A stretch of DNA of 64,000 bases from SXXK01 sp046074645. Its GTDB lineage: Bacteria > Planctomycetota > Planctomycetia > Planctomycetales > Planctomycetaceae. The notes beneath the pieces were generated by a model. It saw nothing but the letters and a program-made list of their open reading frames with translations, made no database searches and had not been told where the DNA came from. The translations under genes and the position numbers were made by a program. The DNA is taken from assembly GCA_046074645.1 (NCBI GenBank), contig JBJTOP010000353.1, forward strand, positions 1 through 64,000. The letters run 5' to 3'. Positions 16,642 to 25,117 of this stretch are shown here, one piece after another (the first letter of the stretch is position 1; every line of letters starts with the position of its first letter).

Positions 16642-17094
16642 CTAACGCTCAATGCGGAGCACTGCACCACCTGCTGCCAGGATCTTGGCCTCAGCAGATG
16701 CAGAGAAACGATGGGCAGTTACATTTAACGCATGGGGGACGTCGCCGTCACCCAGAACTTTGACCTCGTCGAAACGAGATGCGATGAGTCCGTGTGCGAC
16801 AAGCATCTGTGGGGTGATGTCTGAGTTGGCGGGGAATTTTTCTGCCAGCGATCCGACATTGATCACAGCTACTTCAGGAGCAAACGCGTTGTTGCTGAAG
16901 CCGCGTTTTGCGACGCGTCGGAAGAGCGGCATCTGACCGCCCTGGAAGCCCCTGCGGGTGCTGCTTCCGGAACGGCTGAAGAAGCCTTTGTGACCGCGAC
17001 CGGCCGTCTTACCGTGACCAGAGCCGATACCTCGGCCGATCCGCTTGCGATTTTTACGAGGCTGAATGCCTGTGTGCACGTCATTGAGAATCAC
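16642..17094 (-). CDS. rplO: 50S ribosomal protein L15
   Basis: L15 binds 23S rRNA late in 50S assembly. The 150 residues show the Gly/Arg-rich N terminus with RIGRGIGSGHGKTAGRGHKG and the QGGQMPLFRRVAKRGF motif. Its ATG overlaps the rpsE stop codon by four bases (ATGA), which implies translational coupling. rpmD (L30), normally between rpsE and rplO, cannot fit. Confidence 0.97.
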   Translation of the reverse strand: MILNDVHTGIQPRKNRKRIGRGIGSGHGKTAGRGHKGFFSRSGSSTRRGFQGGQMPLFRRVAKRGFSNNAFAPEVAVINVGSLAEKFPANSDITPQMLVAHGLIASRFDEVKVLGDGDVPHALNVTAHRFSASAEAKILAAGGAVLRIER

Positions 17095-17573
17095 AGTGTT
17101 ACTCCTCGCAGACGCTCGATCTGTTCGCGAGTCCGCAATTTCCTGAGGGCATCAAATGTGGCTTTGACAAGATTCAATGGGTTCGTGGAGCCATAGGCTT
17201 TGGTCAGAATATCAGCGATTCCAGCAGCTTCCACGACGGATCTGACGCAGTCACCTGCGATCACTCCAGTACCTGGCTTGGCCGGCAGGAGCAGCACTCG
17301 GGAAGACCGATACTCGCCAATGACCTGATGGGGTATTGTGGTGCCCACAATCGGGACGGGAATCTGAGATCGACGGCTCTGTTTGGTGGCTTTGTCGACC
17401 GCCTGAGGAACCTCGATGGCCTTGCCATAGCCGTATCCGGCTCGACCGCTGCCGTCACCCGTCACGACGAGTGCTGCGAAGCTGAACCGACGACCACCCT
17501 TAACCACACACGCACATCGGCGAATCTGGACAACGCGTTCGCCGCTATCGCTCTTTACATCAGCTGAGGACAC
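17091..17573 (-). CDS. rpsE: 30S ribosomal protein S5
   Basis: S5 helps form the mRNA entry channel and affects decoding accuracy. The 160 residues include VVKGGRRFSFAALVVTGDG, the double-stranded RNA-binding stretch, and VLLLPAKPGTGVIAGDCVR. The length is normal for a short S5. It is coupled to rplO by a four-base overlap. Confidence 0.97.
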   Translation of the reverse strand: MSSADVKSDSGERVVQIRRCACVVKGGRRFSFAALVVTGDGSGRAGYGYGKAIEVPQAVDKATKQSRRSQIPVPIVGTTIPHQVIGEYRSSRVLLLPAKPGTGVIAGDCVRSVVEAAGIADILTKAYGSTNPLNLVKATFDALRKLRTREQIERLRGVTL

Positions 17574-17596
17574 CTGACACCCCGCACGAAAAGAAA

Positions 17597-17968
17597 TCAG
17601 AAGTCAAGCCCGGCGGCTCGAGCCGCTTCCGCGAGCGCCGCAACGCGGCCATGATAACGAAATACGCCACGATCGAAAACTACCTGAGTAACTCCGGCCT
17701 GGACGGCTCTCTGAGCAACAAGTTCGCCAACCTTCGCCGCCGTCTCGGTGTCGCCACCAACACCACCCGGGCCTGCAAGCGAGGCATCAAGTGAGCTTGC
17801 CTGAACCAGTGTTCGACCGGTTGCGTCATCGATGATTTGAGCGTACATGTGGCGGTTGCTGCGAAACACGGAGAGCCGCGGGCGACCGTGAGCATCGCGG
17901 ACAATCCGATTACGCACGCGGTGGCGACGTCGAGTTTCCTGGGCAGCCAGACGGGAACGGTAACTCAT
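17597..17968 (-). CDS. rplR: 50S ribosomal protein L18
   Basis: L18 binds 5S rRNA in the central protuberance. The 123 residues include RRHRVRNRIV, RPRLSVFRSNRHMYAQIIDD and the terminal YHGRVAALAEAARAAGLDF. The length is normal. It lies 46 bases after rplF. Confidence 0.97.
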   Translation of the reverse strand: MSYRSRLAAQETRRRHRVRNRIVRDAHGRPRLSVFRSNRHMYAQIIDDATGRTLVQASSLDASLAGPGGVGGDTETAAKVGELVAQRAVQAGVTQVVFDRGVFRYHGRVAALAEAARAAGLDF

Positions 17969-18014
17969 AGTAGGACAGCCTCAAAATCAGACCCGGAGCA
18001 ACTCCGGCATAAAA

Positions 18015-18557
18015 CTACTTGGAACCGAACGCCTTACCAGCCTTGCGCCGCACATGCTCGTCCTGGTAACGGATGCCCTTGCCTTTGTACGGCTCCGGCG
18101 GACGAACAGCACGAATCTCAGCAGCAAACTGGCCGCAGGCCTGCTTGTCACAACTTTTGATGATTACGTGTGTCGCGTCTGGAACTTCGCATTTCACTCC
18201 AGCCGGTACCGGGAGCGAAATCTTGTTAGCGAAACCGACCTGAAGAGTGATTTTACCACCGGACAGGCTTGCGTTGTAGCCAACCCCGGTAATCTCCAGC
18301 TTCTTCTCAAACGGCTTCACGACGCCATCGACCATATTCTGAATCAGGCTGCGTGTGAGTCCGTGCAGGGCGCGACTGGAGCGTTTGTCATCAGGGCGCG
18401 AGACCGAGATGGCAGAGTCCGCGAAGGACACGCCGATTGTGGGGTGCACATTCAGAGAGAGCTCTCCCGCAGGCCCTTTGACGCTGACGCGACTTCCAGA
18501 GACCTCAACTTTGACAGAGGCCGGAACTGCAATTGGCTTTTTACCAATACGGGACAT
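18015..18557 (-). CDS. rplF: 50S ribosomal protein L6
   Basis: L6 lies near the factor-binding site of the 50S subunit. The 180-residue product from ATG 18557 begins MSRIGKKPIAVP, the family start; the longer open frame upstream is not conserved. The C-terminal signature PEPYKGKGIRYQDEHVRRK is intact. Confidence 0.97.
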   Translation of the reverse strand: MSRIGKKPIAVPASVKVEVSGSRVSVKGPAGELSLNVHPTIGVSFADSAISVSRPDDKRSSRALHGLTRSLIQNMVDGVVKPFEKKLEITGVGYNASLSGGKITLQVGFANKISLPVPAGVKCEVPDATHVIIKSCDKQACGQFAAEIRAVRPPEPYKGKGIRYQDEHVRRKAGKAFGSK

Positions 18558-18603
18558 GTTGCACCTGAATTCTCGAACAACGTTTTGAAACAGACAGCCG
18601 AAT

Positions 18604-18999
18604 TCACCAGACTTCGCAGAGCACCTCACCGCCAACACCCTGGCGACGGGCCTCACGGTTACTCAGCACCCCTCGGGACGTCGAGAGCACAGAAATTCCG
18701 GTTCCCTGCCGGATGTCACGCATGTCCTTTGCGGCGACGTAGACCCGGCAGCCCGGCTTGGACACTCGCGAGATATGCTGGATCACGTGTTCCCCGTTGG
18801 GGCCGTACTTGAGACTGACGCGGAGCACGTTGTGGCCTTCGAGTTCGACGATCTCGTGGTCCCATACAAAGCCCTCGCGTTTCAACGCCTCAACGAGAGC
18901 GACCTTGATTTGCGATGCAGGAACATCAACAAATGGACGCTCAACGTGGACTGCGTTGCGAATACGAGTGAGAAGGTCGGCGATCGGATCAGTCATCAT
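18604..18999 (-). CDS. rpsH: 30S ribosomal protein S8
   Basis: S8 binds the central domain of 16S rRNA; in E. coli it also represses the spc operon. The 131 residues begin MMTDPIADLLTRIRNAV and contain the C-terminal motif GISVLSTSRGVLSNREARR. It sits between rpsN and rplF in the standard order. Confidence 0.97.
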   Translation of the reverse strand: MMTDPIADLLTRIRNAVHVERPFVDVPASQIKVALVEALKREGFVWDHEIVELEGHNVLRVSLKYGPNGEHVIQHISRVSKPGCRVYVAAKDMRDIRQGTGISVLSTSRGVLSNREARRQGVGGEVLCEVW

Positions 19000-19015
19000 G
19001 TGGACACCATTTCCA

Positions 19016-19201
19016 TTACCAGCTGGCTTTTTTGACGCCCGGAATCAATCCGTCAAGCGACAGATTGCGGAAGCAGATACGGCAGACTTTGAACTTTCGA
19101 TAGACAGCACGAGGACGCCCGCACATGACGCAGCGGTGCTCCTGACGGCTGCTGAACTTGGGTTCCCGTTTCGCCTTCTCGATTTTTGCTTTACTTGCCA
19201 T
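19016..19201 (-). CDS. rpsN: 30S ribosomal protein S14, zinc-binding short form
   Basis: This 61-residue type Z S14 has two CxxC pairs, CVMC and CRIC, that bind zinc, and the C-terminal LSLDGLIPGVKKASW. The ATG at 19201 (MASKAKIEKAKRE) is chosen over an upstream in-frame start because the family begins there. Standard order between rplE and rpsH. Confidence 0.96.
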   Translation of the reverse strand: MASKAKIEKAKREPKFSSRQEHRCVMCGRPRAVYRKFKVCRICFRNLSLDGLIPGVKKASW

Positions 19202-19227
19202 GAGATCACCTGTGTGCTGTCTGAGAC

Positions 19228-19773
19228 TCAACCATCCGTCCGGAAAGGCATACCAAAAGCTCGAAGAAGGATTCGTCCTTCGTCGTCAGTACGAGCTGTG
19301 GTCACGATAGTGATATTCATACCCTGAGCAGCAGTCACGGTCTCCGGGTCAATCTCCGGAAATACGACTTGCTCGTTCAGGCCGTAATTGTAGTTGCCAC
19401 GGCCATCGAAGCCCTTTGGGCTGACACCACGAAAGTCCCGGACGCGCGGAAGAGCAAGAGTAATGAGGCGGTCGAGAAAGTCGTACATCCGCCGACCACG
19501 CAGAGTCACTCGGCAACCGATGGGCTGCCCCTCACGGAGTCGGAACCCTGACACGGATTTCCGAGCTCGGCAGATCTGTGCTTTCTGGCCGGAGAGTTGG
19601 GCAAGATGTTCAGCGGCCTGGTCCAGTCGCTTCCGATCTTCGACAGCCTTGCCGACGCCCATACTGACAACGATCTTCTCAAGCCGTGGCAGCGAGAGCG
19701 CGTTCTTGCGACCGAGCGCACTCTGCAGTTCCGGGATGATCCGGGATTTATACTCAACCAACAACCGGGACAT
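19228..19773 (-). CDS. rplE: 50S ribosomal protein L5
   Basis: L5 binds 5S rRNA and contacts the P-site tRNA. The 181 residues include LPRLEKIVVSMGVG, GCRVTLRGRRMYDFLDRLI and GMNITIVTTARTDDEGR. The start is only 22 bases downstream of rplN, so the rplX (L24) gene that usually separates them is not present here. Confidence 0.97.
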   Translation of the reverse strand: MSRLLVEYKSRIIPELQSALGRKNALSLPRLEKIVVSMGVGKAVEDRKRLDQAAEHLAQLSGQKAQICRARKSVSGFRLREGQPIGCRVTLRGRRMYDFLDRLITLALPRVRDFRGVSPKGFDGRGNYNYGLNEQVVFPEIDPETVTAAQGMNITIVTTARTDDEGRILLRAFGMPFRTDG

Positions 19774-19795
19774 GATTCAATTCCCCAAGCTCTGC

Positions 19796-20164
19796 TTAGA
19801 CGACTTCACTGGCCAGAGACACGATTTTCATAAATTTCTTGTCACGCAACTCACGGGCAACCGCGCCGAAGATGCGAGTTCCCTTGGGATTGCCATCGTT
19901 ATCCACGATCACAATGGCGTTTCGGTCGAACCGCACGTAGGAGCCGTCGGGGCGTCTGGCTGCTCGACGAACGCGCACCACGACGCCCTTAACAACGGAA
20001 CCGGCCTTGATAGCGCTTCCTGCGAGGCTTTTCTGGACACTGACGACGACAATGTCACCGAGGCTGGCGTAGCGACGCCGAGTACCGCCGAGCACCTTAA
20101 TGCATCGCGCGGTTTTGGCGCCGGAGTTGTCGGCGACGTCGAGTAGTGTCTGCATCTGAATCAT
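19796..20164 (-). CDS. rplN: 50S ribosomal protein L14
   Basis: L14 forms an intersubunit bridge and the RsfS docking surface. The 122 residues begin MIQMQTLLDVADNSGAK and include VVVRVRRAARRPDGSYVRFD. The length is exactly typical. Confidence 0.97.
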   Translation of the reverse strand: MIQMQTLLDVADNSGAKTARCIKVLGGTRRRYASLGDIVVVSVQKSLAGSAIKAGSVVKGVVVRVRRAARRPDGSYVRFDRNAIVIVDNDGNPKGTRIFGAVARELRDKKFMKIVSLASEVV

Positions 20165-20204
20165 GGGGCACCCTGACTATATCTGAACTGAAGAATCCGG
20201 TGAG

Positions 20205-20462
20205 TTACTCGGCTGCCTCTGCAGAAACGGGACGTGTGACAATACGGACCAAAGCCCACCGCTTAAGCTTCGATGCCGGCGGAGCTTCCTCGATCTCAAC
20301 GACGTCTCCCGGGCGTGCCTCGTTGGCGCCGTCGTGCACATGACAAACGGTTCTGCCGCGGATGATCTTGCCGTACTTCCCGTGCTTCATGCGTCGATCA
20401 ATCTCGACCCGCAGAGTGCTGGGGAGTTGGGACTTTACTGTTCCAATAAGACGTCTTTTCAT
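20205..20462 (-). CDS. rpsQ: 30S ribosomal protein S17
   Basis: S17 is a primary 16S rRNA-binding protein. The 85 residues include RLIGTVKSQ, an OB-fold core, and GDVVEIEEAPPASKLKRWAL. It sits between rpmC and rplN as usual. Confidence 0.95.
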   Translation of the reverse strand: MKRRLIGTVKSQLPSTLRVEIDRRMKHGKYGKIIRGRTVCHVHDGANEARPGDVVEIEEAPPASKLKRWALVRIVTRPVSAEAAE

Positions 20463-20494
20463 CGTTCCACCGGGGCCGTTGAGTTGTGTTGGAT

Positions 20495-20695
20495 TCAGGA
20501 TTGAGCCAGTTCGCGCTGCCGCTGTATGGTCAGAATTTGAGCGATCCGACGTCGCAGCCGCTTTGCCTGACTGGGGGCATCATTGCGCTCGCTGGCTGCC
20601 TGAAAACGGAGCGTGAAAAGGCTTTTTCGCGCGCCGTCGAGTTCCAGCGTGAGTTGCTCTAAAGACATTTCACGGAGAGAAGATACTTTTGACAT
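20495..20695 (-). CDS. rpmC: 50S ribosomal protein L29
   Basis: L29 lies near the tunnel exit beside L23. The 66 residues form two helices, with SLEQLTLELDGARKSLFTLRF and a C-terminal RLRRRIAQILTIQRQREL, the family pattern. Standard position between rplP and rpsQ. Confidence 0.93.
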   Translation of the reverse strand: MSKVSSLREMSLEQLTLELDGARKSLFTLRFQAASERNDAPSQAKRLRRRIAQILTIQRQRELAQS

Positions 20696-20725
20696 GGTTG
20701 GTTCCGGAACAGACCGGTGAAGTTG

Positions 20726-21145
20726 TTAGATGTCCGGGCGACGCCCGACGAGCCTCACACGGATTGGAAGTTTGTGCGCCACTCGACTGAAACAACTTTT
20801 GGCTGTCTCATGAGTCACGCCGCCCAGTTCGAACAGCACAGTACCGGGCTTGACCACGGCGACCCATCGATCAGGTTCGCCCTTGCCCTTACCCATTCGC
20901 GTTTCCAGCGGCCGAGCGGTGACCGGCTTCTGCGGAAAAATACGAATAAAGACCTTACCTTCACCACGCACGTATTGGTTGGCAGCGATACGACAAGCTT
21001 CGATAGTCTGTCCGGTGACATGACCGGGATCGAGCGATTGAAGAGCCCAGTCGCCGAACACAACAGTGTTGCCGCGAGTCGCATTACCTCTTATACGTCC
21101 TCTTTGGCTTTTTCGATGCTTGACCCGTTTTGGCATAAGCGCCAT
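20726..21145 (-). CDS. rplP: 50S ribosomal protein L16
   Basis: L16 contacts the A-site tRNA near the peptidyl transferase centre. The protein of about 139 residues starts MALMPKRVKHRKSQRGR at ATG 21145, or three codons later at ATG 21136. It contains GDWALQSLDPGHVTGQTIEA and KGKGEPDRWVAVVKPG. The start lies inside the end of rpsC: the two frames overlap by 62 bases (53 with the later start), which is unusually long for ribosomal protein genes. Confidence 0.96.
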   Translation of the reverse strand: MALMPKRVKHRKSQRGRIRGNATRGNTVVFGDWALQSLDPGHVTGQTIEACRIAANQYVRGEGKVFIRIFPQKPVTARPLETRMGKGKGEPDRWVAVVKPGTVLFELGGVTHETAKSCFSRVAHKLPIRVRLVGRRPDI

Positions 21146-21785
21146 CGGAAGACTCCTCGTTGGAATAATCGCCCAGATCGATCCACACTTTAACGCCAAT
21201 CACACCCATAGTCGTTTTCGACTGGGCAAAACCATAATCGATGTGCCGCCGGAGCGTTGAGAGTGGGATCGATCCGCGGTTTGCCTTCTCGCATCGGGAC
21301 ATCTCTGCACCCCCGAGTCGACCGGACATCTGGATCTTCACACCCTCAACCCCGGAACTCATGACCTCGTCCAGAGTCTTCTTGATGGCCCGACGGAAGC
21401 TGCCGCGTTTTTCGAGTTGCTGAGCAATCTTCATGGCGACGAGCGTTGCGTTTCTGTTCGGGTTTGCGATCTCAAGGACTTTGACATCCATGCGACGTCC
21501 CGTGAGATCCTCAAGTTCAGCCTTGAGCTTGTCCACTTCCTTGCCGCGGCTGCCGATGATGACACCGGGACGGCCGGTGTGCAAATGCACGACTACCTGA
21601 TCGCGAGTTCGCTCGATCTCGACCTTGGCGATGTCCGCCTGAGCGTACTTGGTGGCAACGAAGTGTCTGATCTTGAAGTCTTCAAGCAGCAGATCGCCAA
21701 ATTCACGCTTGGGGGCGTACCAGCGACTTCGCCATGTTTCCATGACGCCTACGCGGAATCCAGTTGGCCTGACTTTCTGACCCAT
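21084..21785 (-). CDS. rpsC: 30S ribosomal protein S3
   Basis: S3 forms part of the mRNA entry site and its helicase. The 233 residues include the KH domain around RPGVIIGSRGKEVDKL and the C-terminal-domain motif SGRLGGAEMSRCEKANRGSI. After VWIDLGDYS the tail of about 28 residues is hydrophilic (ending KKPKRTYKR) and is encoded within the overlap with rplP. Confidence 0.97.
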   Translation of the reverse strand: MGQKVRPTGFRVGVMETWRSRWYAPKREFGDLLLEDFKIRHFVATKYAQADIAKVEIERTRDQVVVHLHTGRPGVIIGSRGKEVDKLKAELEDLTGRRMDVKVLEIANPNRNATLVAMKIAQQLEKRGSFRRAIKKTLDEVMSSGVEGVKIQMSGRLGGAEMSRCEKANRGSIPLSTLRRHIDYGFAQSKTTMGVIGVKVWIDLGDYSNEESSDGAYAKTGQASKKPKRTYKR

Positions 21786-21814
21786 AATAAATCCCCGAAT
21801 GATACGCGTGGAAT

Positions 21815-22159
21815 TCAGCCGAGTTCCGGAGCCTCAATGGCTACGTGAATGTGAGCAGAGCGGCGGCGAATAAGATTGGCCATGCCACGAGCACGGGCAT
21901 GCACACGTTTGAACATTGGACCACCATCAACACGGGCCTCAGCGACAACGAGACGCTGGGGATTGCGAACTCCGCGGTCCTCGGCGTTGGCGATTGCCGA
22001 CTTCAGCACTTTCTCAAGGAACCGAGCACCACGATTGGGTTCGTAGCGCAGGACGAGCAGTCCCTGCTCGGCGGTCTTGCCGCGAATCAGATCGGCAAAG
22101 GGCCGGACCTTGGTGGCGGAGATGCGGGCAAACTGATGAGTTGCACGAACAGCGCTCAT
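21815..22159 (-). CDS. rplV: 50S ribosomal protein L22
   Basis: L22 lines the exit tunnel through a long beta hairpin. The 114-residue product from ATG 22159 begins MSAVRATHQFARISATKVRP. The tunnel hairpin ends FKRVHARARGMANLIRRRSAH. A much longer open frame upstream overlaps rpsS and is not conserved. The start is two bases after the rpsS stop. Confidence 0.96.
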   Translation of the reverse strand: MSAVRATHQFARISATKVRPFADLIRGKTAEQGLLVLRYEPNRGARFLEKVLKSAIANAEDRGVRNPQRLVVAEARVDGGPMFKRVHARARGMANLIRRRSAHIHVAIEAPELG

Positions 22160-22161
22160 GG

Positions 22162-22431
22162 CTACTTTTTGCCTTTCGACCCGTGACCGCGGAATGTACG
22201 AGTGGCAGAGAATTCGCCGAGTTTGTGCCCGACCATGTCCTCTGTCACGTACACGCTGAGAAACGCCCGGCCATTGTGAACGAGAAATGTGTGCCCGACG
22301 AATTCCGGAGAAATCGTGCAGCGTCTTGACCAAGTCCTGAGTGGCTCCTTACGTCCGGCATCGTTGAGTTTCTCGATTTTTTCGAGAAGCCGCGGATCGA
22401 CAAAGGGGCCCTTTTTGAGAGACCGACCCAT
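22162..22431 (-). CDS. rpsS: 30S ribosomal protein S19
   Basis: S19 pairs with S13 in the 30S head. The 89 residues begin MGRSLKKGPFVDPRLLEKIE and contain TEDMVGHKLGEFSATRTF. Normal length and place. Confidence 0.97.
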   Translation of the reverse strand: MGRSLKKGPFVDPRLLEKIEKLNDAGRKEPLRTWSRRCTISPEFVGHTFLVHNGRAFLSVYVTEDMVGHKLGEFSATRTFRGHGSKGKK

Positions 22432-22451
22432 CTAAACTACCCCGTGAGCAA

Positions 22452-23309
22452 TCAGAGTTTAACTTCGCCGTAACGGACAGACACGCGCCGCCGAATGATC
22501 GCCTTACCCGAAGCCTTACGGCGATTGCGGGTGCGGCCGCCTTTGGAGAGGACGCCGCGAGGAGAGCAGGGGTGACGGCCCCCAGAGTTTCGTCCTTCAC
22601 CGCCGCCCATCGGGTGAGCGACGGGGTTCATCGCCGTTCCGCGAACCCGCGGACGAATTCCCTTCCAGCGATTTCGGCCAGCCTTGCCAATCACAACACT
22701 GCTGTGCTCTCCGTTGCCGACCACGCCAATTGTGGCACGGCAGGCACTTGGGATACGTCGCACCTCGCCGCTGGGAAGAGTGATCTGGGCCCAGCGGCCT
22801 TCGCGGGCGTTGAGCGTGGCACCCATGCCGGCGCTGCGGCAGAGTTGACCGCCACGACCGGGCTGCATCTCGATGTTGTGGACAACGGTGCCGAGCGGTA
22901 CCTGGCTGAGTGGCATGGAGTTGCCGACATTTGGCTCAACACCGAGTCCGCTCTCCACCTTTGCCCCGGCTGCAAGACCCTCAGGGGCAATGATGTAACG
23001 CTTCTCGCCGTCGGCGTACTGAACAAGTGCAATTCGCGACGTGCGGTTGGGATCGTACTCGATGTGCGTCACAGTTCCGACGACGCCGTCTTTATCACGT
23101 TTGAAGTCAATGATGCGATAGAGACGTTTGTGACCGCCACCGCGGTGTTTTGCGGTGATCTTACCTTGGTTGTTGCGCCCACCCTTTTTCTTGTAGCGAA
23201 CGCTGAGTTCTTTCTCGGGGCGCTTGCGACGGTCGGTGATTTCAGAGAAATCACTGACAGACGCACCGCGACGTCCCGGTGTGACTGGCTTATAAAACCG
23301 AAGACCCAT
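22452..23309 (-). CDS. rplB: 50S ribosomal protein L2
   Basis: L2 is needed for subunit association and peptidyl transferase. The 285 residues include AKHRGGGHKRLYRIIDFKRD and the catalytic-region signature RGTAMNPVAHPMGGGEGR, whose histidine is conserved. The length is slightly above the usual 275. Confidence 0.98.
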   Translation of the reverse strand: MGLRFYKPVTPGRRGASVSDFSEITDRRKRPEKELSVRYKKKGGRNNQGKITAKHRGGGHKRLYRIIDFKRDKDGVVGTVTHIEYDPNRTSRIALVQYADGEKRYIIAPEGLAAGAKVESGLGVEPNVGNSMPLSQVPLGTVVHNIEMQPGRGGQLCRSAGMGATLNAREGRWAQITLPSGEVRRIPSACRATIGVVGNGEHSSVVIGKAGRNRWKGIRPRVRGTAMNPVAHPMGGGEGRNSGGRHPCSPRGVLSKGGRTRNRRKASGKAIIRRRVSVRYGEVKL

Positions 23310-23361
23310 AAAGGCACTTTCATTAATTTCGCGGGAACTGGTAAGGTGCGAAGTCTGACTG

Positions 23362-23667
23362 TCAGAAGAACGCGATGCGGTCCTCGGGGTGAAGTTTTAC
23401 GATCGCCTTTTTCCAGTTCCGTGTACGGCCTGGCTGCATTTTGTGCCGACGTGGCTTCCCGAGTCGTGACTGGGTTCGCACTTCGAGAACTCGTACGGAC
23501 CACATTTTCTGAACGGCATCACGGATGTCGCTCTTTGTGGCAAGCGGATGAACTTCGAAGGAATAGGCATTGTGTCGCTCAGACAACCACGTGCCCTTCT
23601 CTGTAACGAGCGGGCGGCGGATCACCTGATGGGGCTGGATGACTACTCCGGACTCACTGATACTCAT
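23362..23667 (-). CDS. rplW: 50S ribosomal protein L23
   Basis: L23 is the tunnel-exit docking site for signal recognition particle and trigger factor. The 101-residue product from ATG 23667 contains RRPLVTEKGTWLSER, YSFEVHPLATKSDIRDAV and NWKKAIVKLHPEDRI. The open frame extends upstream but conservation begins near MSISESG. Confidence 0.95.
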   Translation of the reverse strand: MSISESGVVIQPHQVIRRPLVTEKGTWLSERHNAYSFEVHPLATKSDIRDAVQKMWSVRVLEVRTQSRLGKPRRHKMQPGRTRNWKKAIVKLHPEDRIAFF

Positions 23668-23680
23668 GTTGGCACCGATT

Positions 23681-24307
23681 TCAGGACTGACGACCGAGAA
23701 TACGATTGAGTTCAGCAACGGTGATCACGACGTGACGCTGGCGGAGCAGCGAAAACGCATTGAGGTCGGTGCCAGGGAGCACCATCACACCGTGAATGTT
23801 GCGGGCTGACTTGTAGACGTTTTGATTGACGCCTTCAGTGGTGAGCAGAACAGTTTTGCCTGTCAGGCCTACGGACTTGAGAAAGCCGCTGATCTGACGA
23901 GTTTTGACTTCAGGCACGTCCCATGACTTGAGGAGTACAGCCTCTGAGTCCTGGAATTTGCTGAGCAGCGCCATGCGAGTGGCCTTCTGCACGGCTTTGC
24001 GGGGGAGCCTATAATAGAAATCACGAGGAGTTTTTGCAAAGGCTCGACCACCACCGCGGCGAATGGGGCTTCGAATCGGCCCCATACGGGCACGGCCGGT
24101 ACCCTTTTGCTTAAAGAGTTTCCTGGTGCTGCCGGCGACCATACCTCGGGATTTGTTCTGGACTTCACCGAGCCGCTTATTGGCGCGGTACATGACTACC
24201 GCGTCATGCAGCAGCTGTTTGCAAATGGAGTCGGTGAGTTCTGCGGGGTCGAACGTAAACTGTCCGCAGTCAGCGCCGGCCATATCTTTGATTGGTAGGG
24301 AAATCAT
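23681..24307 (-). CDS. rplD: 50S ribosomal protein L4
   Basis: L4 lines the exit tunnel and in gamma-proteobacteria represses the S10 operon. The 208 residues include KSRGMVAGSTRKLFKQKGTG and RARMGPIRSPIRRGGG, the tunnel-loop signature, and DLNAFSLLRQRHVVIT at the end. Confidence 0.97.
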   Translation of the reverse strand: MISLPIKDMAGADCGQFTFDPAELTDSICKQLLHDAVVMYRANKRLGEVQNKSRGMVAGSTRKLFKQKGTGRARMGPIRSPIRRGGGRAFAKTPRDFYYRLPRKAVQKATRMALLSKFQDSEAVLLKSWDVPEVKTRQISGFLKSVGLTGKTVLLTTEGVNQNVYKSARNIHGVMVLPGTDLNAFSLLRQRHVVITVAELNRILGRQS

Positions 24308-24334
24308 GACACACCACTAAGGAGCGTAAGGGAT

Positions 24335-25030
24335 TTAGGACCTGACCTTTTTGGCCGACCGTCGAATGATGACAAATGCGCCGTCAGGACCAGGAACGGC
24401 ACCTCGAACAAGGAGCAGATTATTGGCGTCGTCGGCTCGGACAACGCGGAGGTTGCGGCTTGTGACTTGTTCAGCGCCGTAATGGCCGGCCATTCGAGTA
24501 CCCGGAAGAACGCGGGACGGGTCGGCACTGGCACCGACAGATCCGCGTTTACGATGAACGCGTTTTGCACCATGGCTGGCGGGTTGACCGTGGAAATTAT
24601 GGCGACGCATACCGCCAGAGAATCCTCGGCCGCGGGAAACGCCGATGATATCGACGAATTTCTCGGCCTGCAGCAGTGAGGGCTGGAGTTGCTGGCCCAC
24701 GGTGAACCCATGAGCGTCGTCGGTTGTGCGGAACTCACGAAGCCACCGGGGCGGTTCACCTCCGGCTTTTGGAACAGCGTGTTCAGCGGATCGTGCAGTC
24801 TGACGGCGTCCGCCGATCTGAGCGACATGACCGCGGCGAGCACGGCTGGCTTTGCCGCGGGAGAGTTGGCCAAAGCCCAGTTGCACGGCGCTGTAGCCGT
24901 CCCGAGCGAGCGTGCGAATCTGAGTCACAACGCAGGGGCCGGCCTCAATGACCGTGACCGGAACAATGACACCGTCGGCGTCATAGACCTGAGTCATCCC
25001 GATTTTTCTACCGATGAGTCCAACAGACAT
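24335..25030 (-). CDS. rplC: 50S ribosomal protein L3
   Basis: L3 reaches the peptidyl transferase centre. The 231-residue product starts MSVGLIGRKIGMTQVYDADG at ATG 25030. It carries VDIIGVSRGRGFSGGMRRH and HRKRGSVGASADPSRVLPG, with the glutamine-loop region intact. It follows rpsJ after a gap of about 145 bases containing two hairpins, the longest internal gap in this part of the cluster. Confidence 0.97.
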   Translation of the reverse strand: MSVGLIGRKIGMTQVYDADGVIVPVTVIEAGPCVVTQIRTLARDGYSAVQLGFGQLSRGKASRARRGHVAQIGGRRQTARSAEHAVPKAGGEPPRWLREFRTTDDAHGFTVGQQLQPSLLQAEKFVDIIGVSRGRGFSGGMRRHNFHGQPASHGAKRVHRKRGSVGASADPSRVLPGTRMAGHYGAEQVTSRNLRVVRADDANNLLLVRGAVPGPDGAFVIIRRSAKKVRS

Positions 25031-25117
25031 GTCAAACACCCGCACAAGAAGCGGAAGAGAGAACAATACAAACCCGGAGTTTTGGGTCTGGTGACCGGCT
25101 TACCGGGAACGATTCAT

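Noticed and set aside
21815..22333. Long N-terminal extension of rplV
   Set aside because: It overlaps rpsS in another frame and has no ribosomal-protein similarity; the ATG at 22159 begins at the family start.
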